Source of the DNA: Actinophytocola glycyrrhizae
Lineage (GTDB): Bacteria; Actinomycetota; Actinomycetes; Mycobacteriales; Pseudonocardiaceae
Length of the DNA: 64,000 nt
Assembly (NCBI RefSeq): GCF_042653545.1
Contig: NZ_JBHSIS010000020.1
Span: 310,001-374,000 of the forward strand
Reading direction: 5' to 3'
The notes under the pieces are model-generated. The model was not told where the DNA came from. It worked only from the letters and a program-made list of their open reading frames with translations, and did no database searches. The translations under genes and the position numbers were made by a program. Of this stretch, positions 1 through 8,333 are shown piece after piece. Within the stretch, counting starts at the first letter, position 1. Each line of letters opens with the position of its first letter.

Positions 1-420
1 GTCGAGCAGTCCGAAGTAGGCGGTCAGGCCGGTGAGCCCGAGCACGCCGAGGTAGGTCGGCAGCGGGGCGCGCGCCGGGTCGGCCCTGATGACACCCCGG
101 CCGTCGGACACCGCGTACTCCTGCACGCCGAACGTGCCAGTGACGTGGTCGCCGACGGCGAAGTCGGGGTGGTTCGACGCGGTGACGCGGCCGAGTGCGC
201 CCGCACGCATGACCTCGCCGATCCCCACCGGCCGGATGTAGGACCGCGCGTCGTTCATCCACCCGCGCATCGCCGGGTCGAGCGAGACGTACTCGGTCCG
301 CACCACGAACCGGCCGTCGCCGGGTTCCGGCACGTCCTCGGTCGTGTGCTGCCAGTCGTCGCCCGTCGGCAGCCCGACGGGCCGCGCGCCGAGCCGGATC
401 TGCCGGTTCTGAATGGCCAT
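1..420 (-). CDS. NADP-dependent oxidoreductase, MDR superfamily (partial, C-terminus beyond window)
   Basis: This is the N-terminal 140 residues of a zinc-independent medium-chain dehydrogenase/reductase of the CurA / leukotriene B4 12-hydroxydehydrogenase type, which reduces enone double bonds with NADPH. The frame begins MAIQNRQIRLGARPVG and contains the typical family stretches EYVSLDPAMRGWMND, IRPVGIGEVMRAGALG and FAVGDHVTGTFGVQEY. It is cut at LGLTGLTAYFGLLD, just before the nucleotide-binding domain. An ATG at 432 lies in frame four codons upstream and could be the real start. The gene continues leftward out of the window. The 204 bases upstream of it (421-624) show no convincing gene. 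Confidence 0.85.
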   Translation of the reverse strand, partial: MAIQNRQIRLGARPVGLPTGDDWQHTTEDVPEPGDGRFVVRTEYVSLDPAMRGWMNDARSYIRPVGIGEVMRAGALGRVTASNHPDFAVGDHVTGTFGVQEYAVSDGRGVIRADPARAPLPTYLGVLGLTGLTAYFGLLD

Positions 421-624
421 GCCCCGCACCATAACCGGCCAGGCCCGGGCCCCCGTGCACAGGCGGAAGCTGGCGCTGACCGAGCTGCTACGGCGCCTCC
501 GCGGCCGTTCGGCTGTGCCGGGAGGCGAGGAACGTGACCCGGCCGACAGCGCACCGCCGAGCAGGTAGGGCGCGGCCATCGCGACCTCGAACAACGCGCC
601 GGCCGCGAGACGGAGAACGGACCG

Positions 625-1167
625 TCACGCTTCCAGTGGGTACTCCATGTGCATGCCGCCGAGGAAGCTGCCGTCCGGGAGGGGGACCTGGGTGCCTGCC
701 ACCTCGCGGAAGCCGAACGCGCGGTACAGCGGCACGCCGGGAAGGGTGGCCATCAGGACGAGCGACCGGAAGCCCTCCGCGCGGGCCGCTTCCACGCACC
801 GGGCGAGGATCGCCCGGCCAAGGCCCCTGCGGGTCCACGCGCCGTGGACGAACATCGCCCGTACGCGGGCCGGTTCGGTGGCCGGGTCGAGGAGGCGGTC
901 GTCGGCCGGGGCGGCCCCGGAGCCGGTGTACAGCTTGTCGCGCTTGCTCCAGCCGCCGCACGCCACCACCTGGCCGTCGGCCTCGTGGACGAAGTAGGTG
1001 CCGTCGTCGACGAGGACCGTGTCCGGCTCGGTCAGGTACCGGGCGGCGGCCGCGGTCTCGCTCTCGTTGTGGAAGTGGGGGAACACGTCCAGCACCGACT
1101 GTCGCATGAGGACGGCGATGGCGGGCACGTCGACCCGCCGCGCCGGGCGCAGGGTTGGTTCGGACAT
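625..1167 (-). CDS. GNAT family N-acetyltransferase
   Basis: A 180-residue GCN5-related acetyltransferase expected to move an acetyl group from acetyl-CoA to an amine on an unknown substrate. The start MSEPTLRPARRVDVPAI gives the normal beta1-alpha1 opening. The acetyl-CoA binding motif A is visible around residues 120-135 as VHGAWTRRGLGRAILARCVE, followed by SLVLMATLPGVPLYRAFGFRE, the usual motif B region. The open frame extends far upstream, but the ATG at 1167 fits the domain and lies only 5 bases after the stop of the TPR gene, so the two are probably co-transcribed. The substrate cannot be told from sequence. Confidence 0.88.
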   Translation of the reverse strand: MSEPTLRPARRVDVPAIAVLMRQSVLDVFPHFHNESETAAAARYLTEPDTVLVDDGTYFVHEADGQVVACGGWSKRDKLYTGSGAAPADDRLLDPATEPARVRAMFVHGAWTRRGLGRAILARCVEAARAEGFRSLVLMATLPGVPLYRAFGFREVAGTQVPLPDGSFLGGMHMEYPLEA

Positions 1168-1172
1168 GATCG

Positions 1173-1592
1173 TCAGCCTACTGCCGCGTCCTCCCCGGCG
1201 AACGCGGCTGCCATGCGCAGCCATGGGGCGGCCTCGGCGTGCCTGCTCTGGCGTTCCAGCGTCCGCCCGAGCAGCAGGTGCGCGTAGTGGTCTACCGGGT
1301 CGCGTTCTACGACGATGCGCAACTCCTCCTCGGCGCGCCGCAGCTGGGCCGAGTGGAAGTAGGCGCGGGCCAGCAGCAGCCGGGGACCGGTCTGTCCGGG
1401 GTGCTCGGCCACCACGTCCGCGAGCAGCTTCGCGGCGCCGGCGTGGTCGCGCGCCTCGAACAACAGCAGCGCCCGTTCCCAGCGCTCGGCCGCGGTCTCC
1501 TCGTGTGGTGCGTCGAACAGGTGGGTCGCGGTGGCCCACCGGTCGGGGGCGGCCTCGCCGCCGGGCCGGTAGTCGTCGAAGTTGTCGATCAC
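1173..1592 (-). CDS. Tetratricopeptide repeat protein
   Basis: A 139-residue cytoplasmic protein with about two to three TPR units: ERWERALLLFEARDHAGAAK, PRLLLARAYFHSAQLRRAEE and HYAHLLLGRTLERQSRHAEA. TPR helices usually serve as protein-binding scaffolds; the partner is unknown. The start is uncertain. GTG at 1592 (VIDNFDDYRPGG) avoids overlap with the upstream membrane gene, while TTG at 1610 would overlap its end by 11 bases. It sits between the EI24 membrane protein and the GNAT gene, all on the minus strand with gaps under 10 bases, so the three look like one operon. Confidence 0.8.
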   Translation of the reverse strand: MIDNFDDYRPGGEAAPDRWATATHLFDAPHEETAAERWERALLLFEARDHAGAAKLLADVVAEHPGQTGPRLLLARAYFHSAQLRRAEEELRIVVERDPVDHYAHLLLGRTLERQSRHAEAAPWLRMAAAFAGEDAAVG

Positions 1593-1599
1593 AGCCCGT

Positions 1600-2355
1600 T
1601 CAACGTTCAACTAACCTGCTTTCATTCCGGAGTGCCTCGTGGGCGACGAGCACCCCGCCCGCGAACGCGACCGGCATGACGACGATCGCCGCCAGCGGGA
1701 CCATGCACAGCAACGACGCTGGGAGGCCGAGCCCGAGTGCGAGCCCACGGCGCCGTGCCAGCGTGGTCCGCTGTTCCTTCAGGCTCATGCCCCGGCGGTA
1801 GTACGCCACCGCGACGAGTTCCAGCGCGAAGAACCACGCGGTCACCAGTGCCAGCAGTACCGGCACCACGGTCTGGCCGAGCACCGGGACGAACCCGGCG
1901 ACCACCAGCGGGATCGTGAACAGCAACGACCGGAGCACCAGTGCCAGGCCGCCGCGGAGGCCGAGGCCCAGTGCCCGCCACCACGGCAGTTCCGCCGCCG
2001 GGGTCAGGCCGAGGCCGTCCTCCACCTTCTCCGCGATCGCCTCGTAGAACGGCGCGCCGATGGCGAGCGTCAGTGCGGAGAAGCCGATCAGGCCGATGAC
2101 CAGCGCCGCGCCGAACAGTCCGATCCCGGCGGCGATCCGGGCCGCCGTCTGCCAGGTCGTCGACCAGTCGTCGGCGAACGGCGTGGCCAGCGTGGCCAGG
2201 TCGTCGATCCAGATGGCGAGCGCGACGAGCCCGCCTGTCAGCAAGGCCGTGGTCAGCACCGCGGGCAGGGCGCCGAGCAGCAGCAGTCGCGGTGACCGGA
2301 GCATGATGCCCAGTCCGCGGCCGAAGAACCGGACACCAGTGATGAAATCGCGCAC
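1600..2355 (-). CDS. EI24 / CysZ-like integral membrane protein
   Basis: A 251-residue polytopic membrane protein of the EI24 domain family, related to the CysZ sulfate permease and to actinobacterial proteins of unknown function. Hydrophobic segments lie near residues 22-48, 70-100, 140-185 and 210-240. Typical EI24 features are the N-terminal GVRFFGRGLGIML, the GAPFYEAIAEKVED segment and the loop YYRRGMSLKEQRTTL. The start is GTG at 2355. The role is not known; transport of sulfate is only one possibility. It is first in a probable operon with the TPR and GNAT genes. Confidence 0.85.
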   Translation of the reverse strand: MRDFITGVRFFGRGLGIMLRSPRLLLLGALPAVLTTALLTGGLVALAIWIDDLATLATPFADDWSTTWQTAARIAAGIGLFGAALVIGLIGFSALTLAIGAPFYEAIAEKVEDGLGLTPAAELPWWRALGLGLRGGLALVLRSLLFTIPLVVAGFVPVLGQTVVPVLLALVTAWFFALELVAVAYYRRGMSLKEQRTTLARRRGLALGLGLPASLLCMVPLAAIVVMPVAFAGGVLVAHEALRNESRLVER

Positions 2356-2517
2356 GGCGTACTTCTACCAGTGTTCGTGATCATGGCCGCCGCCGGGCGG
2401 CCGCCGATTGTCCATTGTGGACGCCAAGGGGTCTCGGCAGGGATTGTCCTTGATTTGTCATACACGGGTGGGTGAATTTCGGCAATCTGGCGGAACGTCG
2501 CGCGGTAGCCTTGCGAC

Positions 2518-2970
2518 CTACACCCCGTGGTGCCAGATCATCGGCGCGATCCGCTCCGCTCTGATTCGCCAGTTCTCGCGGCGGTATCTGAGCACCACAA
2601 TGCCCAACAGCACGCTCCCGGCAATCCCCCCGGCAACCGCGAGGACGATGTTGTCGCCAATCCCACCGAGCACCGAGGCGCCGCAGGCAATCGCCAGCGC
2701 CGCGACCGTCACCATGGTCGCGGCCGGCACGTTCACCCATGTCCACCGGCGTGCTGCCGCCACCCGGTCCAGCATCGAGCGCGCGAGATCGTTGACCGTC
2801 TCGTCGTCGAGGTGCATCGCGAGAATTCGCCGCGCGGCGTCCTCGAGGACCCGCAACTGGCGAACACTGGTGATTTCGACCTGGTTGTCGCGGGTCACGC
2901 TCAATGCGGCGAAGGCCTCGTCCCGGATATCCATGGCAATTCGGTGCGGGTCGGCTGGGGTGTCGTGCAC
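2518..2970 (-). CDS. Small two-TM membrane protein, unknown function
   Basis: A 150-residue protein of unrecognised family. The soluble N-terminal half (about residues 13-70) is helical and charged, with VRQLRVLEDAARRILAMHLD. Two hydrophobic segments follow, VTVAALAIACGASVLGGIGD and IVLAVAGGIAGSVLLGIVVL, and then a short basic tail. I chose the GTG at 2970 because GAGAGGAAA lies just upstream; ATG at 2934 is the alternative. It is divergent from the gene at 3055 with 84 bases between them, so the two may share a control region. The longer open frame running to 3936 is antisense to other genes and is not supported. Confidence 0.72.
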   Translation of the reverse strand: MHDTPADPHRIAMDIRDEAFAALSVTRDNQVEITSVRQLRVLEDAARRILAMHLDDETVNDLARSMLDRVAAARRWTWVNVPAATMVTVAALAIACGASVLGGIGDNIVLAVAGGIAGSVLLGIVVLRYRRENWRIRAERIAPMIWHHGV

Positions 2971-3054
2971 GGTGTTTCCTCTCGCCGTGCCGGATGGGCA
3001 GTCGGATGTTACCCGCGCGTGCCGGGGAAAAGCGAGAACAGAGCTGGGGGACCG

Positions 3055-3753
3055 GTGACAGGACAGGGATACGGGCAACCGAGCAGCCGTGCGCTCGCCG
3101 TCATGGTCGCGGTCGCGAACCTCGTGGTCTGCGGCGGCGTGGTGGTGGTGCTGAGCGTCGCCCGCGACGGGGGCGCACCGGCCGCGTTCACCACGGGCAC
3201 CACGACCACGACGATGACCACGGCGACGACGTCGACGGCGGCGGCGACGACGACAACGACCTCGGACGGACCGGCCGCGCGCGACGTACCGACGTCGACG
3301 GGCACACTGCCCGGCCCGGACGGTGACTACACGGAGGTCACCGGGCCGGGCGGGATGACGACCCACATCCCGGCGGGCTGGCCGACCAGGACCGCGACCG
3401 GGCCGGGTGCCATGCAGGCCGACGACCCGGCCGGCACGTCGGCGATGCTGCGCTACGGCGGCTCCGCGACCACCGTCACCGACTCCTACGACGTGCACGC
3501 CGACTACGAGCGCCGGTTCGCCGCCGGCAAGCAGGCCTACACGTCGATCCGGCTGGACAGGACGGTCGTGCGCGGCATGCCCGCCATCGACTGGGAGTTC
3601 GAGTACGACGCCGAGGACGGCCGCAGGCACGTGCGGTCGGTGTACTGGCTCCACGGCGGCTACGAGTACTTCGTCTACGCGTCCGCTCCCGTCCCGCACT
3701 GGGACCGGGCGAGCAGGGTCCTCGAGGTCATGCTCACCTACTCGACGCCGTGA
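3055..3753 (+). CDS. Membrane-anchored protein with Thr-rich linker, unknown function
   Basis: A 232-residue protein with a single N-terminal membrane segment (about residues 12-34, AVMVAVANLVVCGGVVVVLS). A run of Thr/Ala (about residues 45-72) looks like an extracellular spacer. The outer domain of about 150 residues has no family I recognise (it contains DYTEVTGPGGMTTHIPAGWP and SVYWLHGGYEYFVYASAPV, and resembles small secreted PsbP/LpqN-like folds). The GTG at 3055 was chosen for the GGGGG just upstream. Its stop overlaps a possible GTG of the next gene, and the three plus-strand genes to 6134 look like one transcript. Confidence 0.75.
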   Translation: MTGQGYGQPSSRALAVMVAVANLVVCGGVVVVLSVARDGGAPAAFTTGTTTTTMTTATTSTAAATTTTTSDGPAARDVPTSTGTLPGPDGDYTEVTGPGGMTTHIPAGWPTRTATGPGAMQADDPAGTSAMLRYGGSATTVTDSYDVHADYERRFAAGKQAYTSIRLDRTVVRGMPAIDWEFEYDAEDGRRHVRSVYWLHGGYEYFVYASAPVPHWDRASRVLEVMLTYSTP

Positions 3754-3761
3754 GGGGCACG

Positions 3762-5453
3762 ATGACTCCCGACGACCGCACCCCACCGCACGGACTCCTG
3801 CTCGACCGGCGCCCGGTCCAGGTACGCAGGGACGACACCACGCGGTACCTGTGCGCCGCCGCCCACCTGGACCCCGCGTTCGGCGACGGCGCGATCCGCG
3901 AGTTCCTCGTCGAACCCACCCGTCCCGTGTCAGCATCGCCCGGCGTCGACGCCGCCGCCGTCCTCGCCGAGGCGGTGGCCGCCCGCACCCGGCGCAAGCT
4001 CCGGGACCTCGCGGTGGTCCTGCTGCTGGCCGGGCTCGTGTTCCTCGTCGCCATCGACCTGCTCGTGGTGTGGACCGTGCTCGCGGTCCTGCTCAGCCTG
4101 CCCGCGATCGTCGCCGCGGCGAAGAAGCACTCGTCGAGCACGGTGACCGCCTACCTCCTCACCGCCGTGGTCGTGGTCGCGCTGCTGCTGTACGCGGGCC
4201 CGCAGGTGATCGCGGAGCTGACCGACTCCACCGACCGCACCGGGGAGTCCGGGTCGGACACCTCGGTCGTCGGCGCGGTGCTCGTCGTCGTGCTGCTGCT
4301 CACGGTGCTGGCGGCCGACCGGTTCGTGGTGTGGCGCCACCTCGCCACCCGGTTCTGGCCCAACCGGCTCACCCGCGTCGAGCCGTGGCTGCGGGACCGC
4401 CCGGTCTTCCAGTTCAGCCCGGACCGCAGGCTCACCGGCCTGCGCCGCTACGCCGAGCCGCGGCCGACCGTGGCGGGCCCGGCGGGGCACGGCGCACCGG
4501 TGCCGCTGGTCGTGTACCGCGGTTTCGTGCCGTTCGTCGGCGCGGGCGACCCGGAGGACCCGTGGTCGATCGCGGTGCCGCTGGAGAACCTGCCGGACAC
4601 CCCGGTCACCGGCGAGCTGACCACGGCGGCCCTGTACGCGGGCATCAACGAGGAGATCACGTCGCTGCGCGGCGCACGCACGCTGTCGCCGGGGCGGCGG
4701 CTCGGCGAGCTGGGCATCGGCGAGCAGGTGATCGTCTCGGCGGACGAGCTGATCGACCACCTCGCGGAGCCGGCCGCGGCGGACTTCCTGACGGAGCCGG
4801 GTGTCGCGCCGTTCACGATGCTGCGCCGCGAACGGGCGGACGCGATCCGCGACGACCCACTCGAATGGGCGCGGTACTACCAGTGCTACCAGATCGAGAC
4901 GTGGGACCGGGACCTCGTGGTGACGGTGTTCGTGCACGTCGCCGTCGGCGAGGGCGCGCTGTACGTCGAGTGGACACCGTGTGTCCTGCGGCCGATCAGG
5001 AAGAAGTACCGCAGGATCGACGCGATGTCCCGGTCGCCGCTGCGGCCTGCCGCGCGGGCGCTGCTCGACCTGCTGGCGCTGCCCGCGTCGGTGCCGGGCA
5101 GGCTCGTGCACCTGCTGTCGTTCCTGCGCCCGCTGTCGCGGGACCAGGGTGTGGTCGATCCCGGCATGTACGGCTCCGCGACGAGCCTGCGGGAAATGGC
5201 GGCGGACCGCGACGTGCACAACTACTTCCAGCTCGCCGACGTCGACCGCTACGTGAAGATGCTGGAGGGCAGGCTGATCCGGGCGGTGAGCCGGATGATG
5301 CGCACGGCCGGGTACTCGCCCGCGTCGTTCGACGCGCAGGCGGCGGCGGTGGTCAACAACAACGTGCAGATCGCGGGCTCGGTCGGCGGCAGCGTCGTCG
5401 TCGGGTCGGACAACAAGGTCGGCGACACCGCGGCGCCGCGTTCCCCGGAGTAG
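3762..5453 (+). CDS. Multi-pass membrane protein with C-terminal Gly/Val/Asn motif, unknown function
   Basis: A 563-residue protein I cannot assign to a named family. A short N-terminal soluble part (about 1-80) precedes four hydrophobic segments between residues 80 and 190 (for example AVVLLLAGLVFLVAIDLLVV and TAYLLTAVVVVALLLYAGPQ). A large soluble region of about 370 residues follows. The last 35 residues hold NNNVQIAGSVGGSVVVGSDN, which closely matches the N-terminus of the next protein. ATG at 3762 follows GAGGGG; GTG at 3750, overlapping the previous stop, is possible. It is followed after 12 bases by the cyclase-like gene. A physical partnership of the two products is inferred from the shared motif. 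Confidence 0.78.
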   Translation: MTPDDRTPPHGLLLDRRPVQVRRDDTTRYLCAAAHLDPAFGDGAIREFLVEPTRPVSASPGVDAAAVLAEAVAARTRRKLRDLAVVLLLAGLVFLVAIDLLVVWTVLAVLLSLPAIVAAAKKHSSSTVTAYLLTAVVVVALLLYAGPQVIAELTDSTDRTGESGSDTSVVGAVLVVVLLLTVLAADRFVVWRHLATRFWPNRLTRVEPWLRDRPVFQFSPDRRLTGLRRYAEPRPTVAGPAGHGAPVPLVVYRGFVPFVGAGDPEDPWSIAVPLENLPDTPVTGELTTAALYAGINEEITSLRGARTLSPGRRLGELGIGEQVIVSADELIDHLAEPAAADFLTEPGVAPFTMLRRERADAIRDDPLEWARYYQCYQIETWDRDLVVTVFVHVAVGEGALYVEWTPCVLRPIRKKYRRIDAMSRSPLRPAARALLDLLALPASVPGRLVHLLSFLRPLSRDQGVVDPGMYGSATSLREMAADRDVHNYFQLADVDRYVKMLEGRLIRAVSRMMRTAGYSPASFDAQAAAVVNNNVQIAGSVGGSVVVGSDNKVGDTAAPRSPE

Positions 5454-5465
5454 AGGAAACCCAGG

Positions 5466-6134
5466 ATGGACAACAAGATCAGCGTCGGCGGCGATGTCGG
5501 TGGCAACTTCGTGATCGGCGACGGCAACGTGGTCGGCGAGGCGGCCGGCCGGGCCGCCCGTGCCCCGGCAGCCGCGCGGGAGACCGGGAAGTTCACGCCC
5601 CGGCTGGGTTTCGTCGTCGACATCGTCGGGTTCGGCCGCCGCGACGGCGAGTCGAAGGACGACCTGGCACGACGCCTCGGCGCGCTGCTCGACCAGGTGA
5701 TCGCCGACCTCGGCGTCGAGGACGACGTGCGCACCAGCGACGCGGGCGACTCGCGCGTGCTGTTCCTCCCGGTCGGCGTCGACCCGACGCGGGTGCTGCC
5801 GGTCCTGCTCTCCTCGGTCCGCGAACGGCTCGGCCGCGACAACCGGCGCCACCGCGACCGCATGCGGCTGCGCATGGCCGTCGGCACCGGTCTCGTGGGC
5901 ACCGGCCCGCTCGGCTTCACCGGCGAGCTCGTGATCGACCTGCACCGGCTGGTCGACAGCGTCGTGCTGCGCGAGGCCATCGCGGACAACCCGTACACGG
6001 ACCTGGTTCTGTTGGTGGGCAACGCTTTGTACGACGACGTCATCCGCCCCGGCTACCTCGACCGTGCCGATTTCACCCGGGTGGAGGTGTCGGTGAAGGA
6101 GTTCACCGGACCCGCGTGGCTGCGCCTGTTCTGA
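5466..6134 (+). CDS. Nucleotidyl-cyclase-like domain protein with N-terminal Gly/Val/Asn motif
   Basis: A 222-residue soluble protein. Residues 3-24 (ISVGGDVGGNFVIGDGNVVG) repeat the motif found at the end of the upstream membrane protein. From about residue 40 the sequence resembles a class III cyclase homology domain: FVVDIVGFGRR with an Asp where the first metal ligand sits, SDAGDSRVLFLP at the position of the conserved GDG turn, and LRMAVGTGLVGTGPLGFTGE like the HTG-Gxx-G-V strand. Whether it is catalytic cannot be told; substrate-defining residues are not obvious. RBS AGGAAACCCAGG precedes the ATG. Assignment to the cyclase fold is by motif pattern, moderate certainty. Confidence 0.7.
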   Translation: MDNKISVGGDVGGNFVIGDGNVVGEAAGRAARAPAAARETGKFTPRLGFVVDIVGFGRRDGESKDDLARRLGALLDQVIADLGVEDDVRTSDAGDSRVLFLPVGVDPTRVLPVLLSSVRERLGRDNRRHRDRMRLRMAVGTGLVGTGPLGFTGELVIDLHRLVDSVVLREAIADNPYTDLVLLVGNALYDDVIRPGYLDRADFTRVEVSVKEFTGPAWLRLF

Positions 6135-6273
6135 GCACCGGCCGGTACTCGGAACTCCATCGATCCTTCCAATAACGATTAACAACTATAAAGATGTCCG
6201 GTTTTGGTGCCGATTCACGGACGAGGCTCGCGAAAACACCCGCACGTCCAAAAACGCCAGGAAGGGGAGGGAG

Positions 6274-7032
6274 TCAGGTTTCGCGTGTGGCGTTGCTCGC
6301 CGACCCGGCTCGCGGCCGGCGGTCGCGTGGTGTGGTGATCGTCGCGTGGACGATGTTGTGGTCCGACAGACCGCCGGGGTCCTCGACGGTCGCGGTGCTC
6401 GCGGTGGCGCCACGCGTGACGACGTGGTCGATGAACCCCCTTGACTGGCCGGGGCGGGTCGGCGTGCTGTCCGCCGTGAACCGCGCGGCCGTGAAGCCCT
6501 CGCCGAGGCCGGCTTCGATCGTGTCCCCGGTGGTGTTGAAGTCGCCGAGCAGCACCGTCGTCGGGCCCGCGAGTGCCGCGAGGTGCGCGAGCTGGCCGGT
6601 GCGGCGCCGGTCGCCGCTGACGTGGGTGGCGATCACGAGGGTGCCGTCGGCGTCGCCGCCGACCCTGACGGCGAGCGCGCCCTTGCCTTTGTCGTCGGCG
6701 AAGGCGTCGGCCCCGATCCGGGTGCTGGGGCCGTCGGTCAACAGCACCAGGTGTTCCGTGCGGTCGTGCAGCAGGTCGCGTCCCCGGCGTGGGGTGGGGA
6801 CGCGCGGGTATCGGAACGCGTGCACCGCGCGCCGGGGCAGTGCGGCACGCAGGCTCGTGAGCTGGTCACCGCTGACCTCCTGCAGTGCGATGACCTGTTC
6901 TGTGCGTGCCGCGAGGACGGCCGTGATCGCGGCGATGCGCGCGGCCTCGTCCGGCCAGCGCCGGATGGTGCCCTCGTCCCAGTTCTCGGCGTGGACGCGG
7001 TGCAGGAGGTTCCATGTCGCCACCGTGATCAC
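6274..7032 (-). CDS. Endonuclease/exonuclease/phosphatase (EEP) family hydrolase
   Basis: A 252-residue metal-dependent phosphodiesterase of the DNase I / EEP fold. The signature residues are all present: ATWNLLH (Asn), VIALQEVSGDQ (Glu), IATHVSGDR, LLGDFNTTGD (Asp/Asn), GFIDHVV and the terminal GGLSDHNIVHA (Asp-His). No signal peptide is seen, so it is probably cytoplasmic. The substrate (nucleic acid, phospholipid or small molecule) is not determinable. The start is GTG at 7032, preceded on its own strand by TACCAT with 6 bases between, which suggests a leaderless transcript. Confidence 0.88.
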   Translation of the reverse strand: MITVATWNLLHRVHAENWDEGTIRRWPDEAARIAAITAVLAARTEQVIALQEVSGDQLTSLRAALPRRAVHAFRYPRVPTPRRGRDLLHDRTEHLVLLTDGPSTRIGADAFADDKGKGALAVRVGGDADGTLVIATHVSGDRRRTGQLAHLAALAGPTTVLLGDFNTTGDTIEAGLGEGFTAARFTADSTPTRPGQSRGFIDHVVTRGATASTATVEDPGGLSDHNIVHATITTPRDRRPRAGSASNATRET

Positions 7033-7214
7033 GCCGGAATGGTAGTTCGGACGGGTTTAACCGGTGGCGCGGTGGGGCAGTCCGGAGCCACCATGGTTGA
7101 TCTTCGGGTGGGAACCGGCGCGTCGGCGCGCGCGTCGGTCGGTTTGGGGGGCATGGTGTACACGCACCACTTCGGTGGGGCGTCCCAGCCATGCAGGCAG
7201 AGGGAGGCGCGGGA

Positions 7215-7715
7215 ATGAGGGAGTTCGAGCGGGCACGCCTCGAGCCGGGGCAGATCGCGACGTTGGTCGTGGCCGGGTTGTTCGTGCTTGCGGCCGTGCT
7301 CGATGTCGCCGCCGGGGTGCTGGACAACGTCGTGCATCTCGTGTTCGGGCTCGCCGGGTTCGCGCTGAGCCGTGACCGCCGGGGTGCGCAGACGTTCCTG
7401 ATCGGCGGCGGTGTCGTGTACTTCCTGTTGTGGCAGTTCGGTTCCGTGGTCGATCCGGCCCTGGCGCCGTTCCACACCGCGAACATGGTGGTCCATCTGT
7501 CGCTCGTCGCGAGCATGATCGGGATCGCGGTCCTGAGCGGTGGCGGGCAGGACCACGCGGTGCCTGCGGGGTTGCCCGAGGCCGGGTACTTCCGGGGCGC
7601 GTCGGACTACTACCGGCGTCCGGTCCGCAACCGGCCGCCGGGTCGTGACGACCAGCGGTGCCCACGGGTGACCGCCGCGGGCCGGGCGCCTGCCGGGCTG
7701 CCCTGCCGGGTCTGA
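7215..7715 (+). CDS. DUF4383 domain membrane protein
   Basis: A 166-residue membrane protein of the actinobacterial DUF4383 family, function unknown. Four hydrophobic segments span about residues 15-110: TLVVAGLFVLAAVLDVAAGV, NVVHLVFGLAGFALS, TFLIGGGVVYFLLWQFG and MVVHLSLVASMIGIAVLSGG. The short motif DNVVHLVFGLAGF is typical of the family. The tail is basic and hydrophilic (YYRRPVRNRPPGRDD). ATG at 7215 follows GGGAGG at a normal distance. It ends 2 bases before the stop of the convergent TetR gene, with no clear terminator between them. Confidence 0.82.
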   Translation: MREFERARLEPGQIATLVVAGLFVLAAVLDVAAGVLDNVVHLVFGLAGFALSRDRRGAQTFLIGGGVVYFLLWQFGSVVDPALAPFHTANMVVHLSLVASMIGIAVLSGGGQDHAVPAGLPEAGYFRGASDYYRRPVRNRPPGRDDQRCPRVTAAGRAPAGLPCRV

Positions 7716-7717
7716 GG

Positions 7718-8305
7718 TCAGCGCACGGCGTCGCCGACGATCGTGGTCACGATCTCCTCGACGGCGTCTTTCTCCGGCCGGTCGCCGTCCTTGCCCGCGT
7801 ACAGCAGGTGTGCGGTGCCGATGAGGGTGAACGCGAGCATGGCCGGGTCGCGGTCGGCGGCGATGCGGCCCAGGTCGCGTTCCTCGGTGAGGTAGTCGGC
7901 GATCATCTGCGCGCCCTCGGTGAGCACCGGGATCCCGGCGGGGATGGTTTCGCGGAGTCGTGCGCGCAGGCCGTCGCGGGCGGTGATGAGGCCGACGACG
8001 GCGACCGCGAGCGACTCGAACAGCGCGGTGAGCGCCGAGGTGAGGTTGCCGGTGACGGTTCCGGTGCCCGCGGCCTCACGCAGTGCGGCCGCCTGGGTGT
8101 CCATGCGGTCGATGCGGTCGCGGACCAGGTCGGCGAGGAACGCGTCGAAGTCGGGGAAGTGCCGGTGCAGCACACCTTTCGCGCAGCCTGCCTCGGTGGT
8201 GACCGCCCGGCTGGTCAGCGCGTTCGCGCCGTCGCGAAGCAGGACCCGCTCCGCGGCGTCGAACAGCTGCCTGCGCACCTCGCGGAGTGCCACTCCTGTC
8301 GGCAC
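7718..8305 (-). CDS. TetR family transcriptional regulator
   Basis: A 195-residue repressor. The N-terminal helix-turn-helix is visible as LFDAAERVLLRDGANALTSR, AVTTEAGCAKGVLHRHFPDF. The C-terminal ligand domain is unassigned. The start is GTG at 8305, preceded by GAAAGGCGG; ATG at 8341 is also in frame and would sit inside the first operator. It is divergent from a SAM methyltransferase gene, and two palindromes of the form GTGGGC-N4-GCCCAC lie exactly between them, so it very probably represses that gene and itself. The inducer is unknown. Confidence 0.9.
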   Translation of the reverse strand: MPTGVALREVRRQLFDAAERVLLRDGANALTSRAVTTEAGCAKGVLHRHFPDFDAFLADLVRDRIDRMDTQAAALREAAGTGTVTGNLTSALTALFESLAVAVVGLITARDGLRARLRETIPAGIPVLTEGAQMIADYLTEERDLGRIAADRDPAMLAFTLIGTAHLLYAGKDGDRPEKDAVEEIVTTIVGDAVR

Positions 8306-8333
8306 GCGCGTCCGCCTTTCGTCGATTGCCCGA

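Noticed and set aside
421..624. A small gene between the oxidoreductase and GNAT genes
   Set aside because: Short frames exist on both strands, but none has an RBS, a plausible start and normal composition together.
3407..6175. A 922-codon plus-strand frame across three genes
   Set aside because: Arg/Pro-rich composition typical of a shifted frame; the real frames there have membrane segments and a cyclase-like domain.
6160..6200. AT-rich patch after the cyclase-like gene as an attachment site or insertion scar
   Set aside because: The stretch is short, no direct repeat or integrase gene is nearby, and it may simply be a terminator or promoter region.
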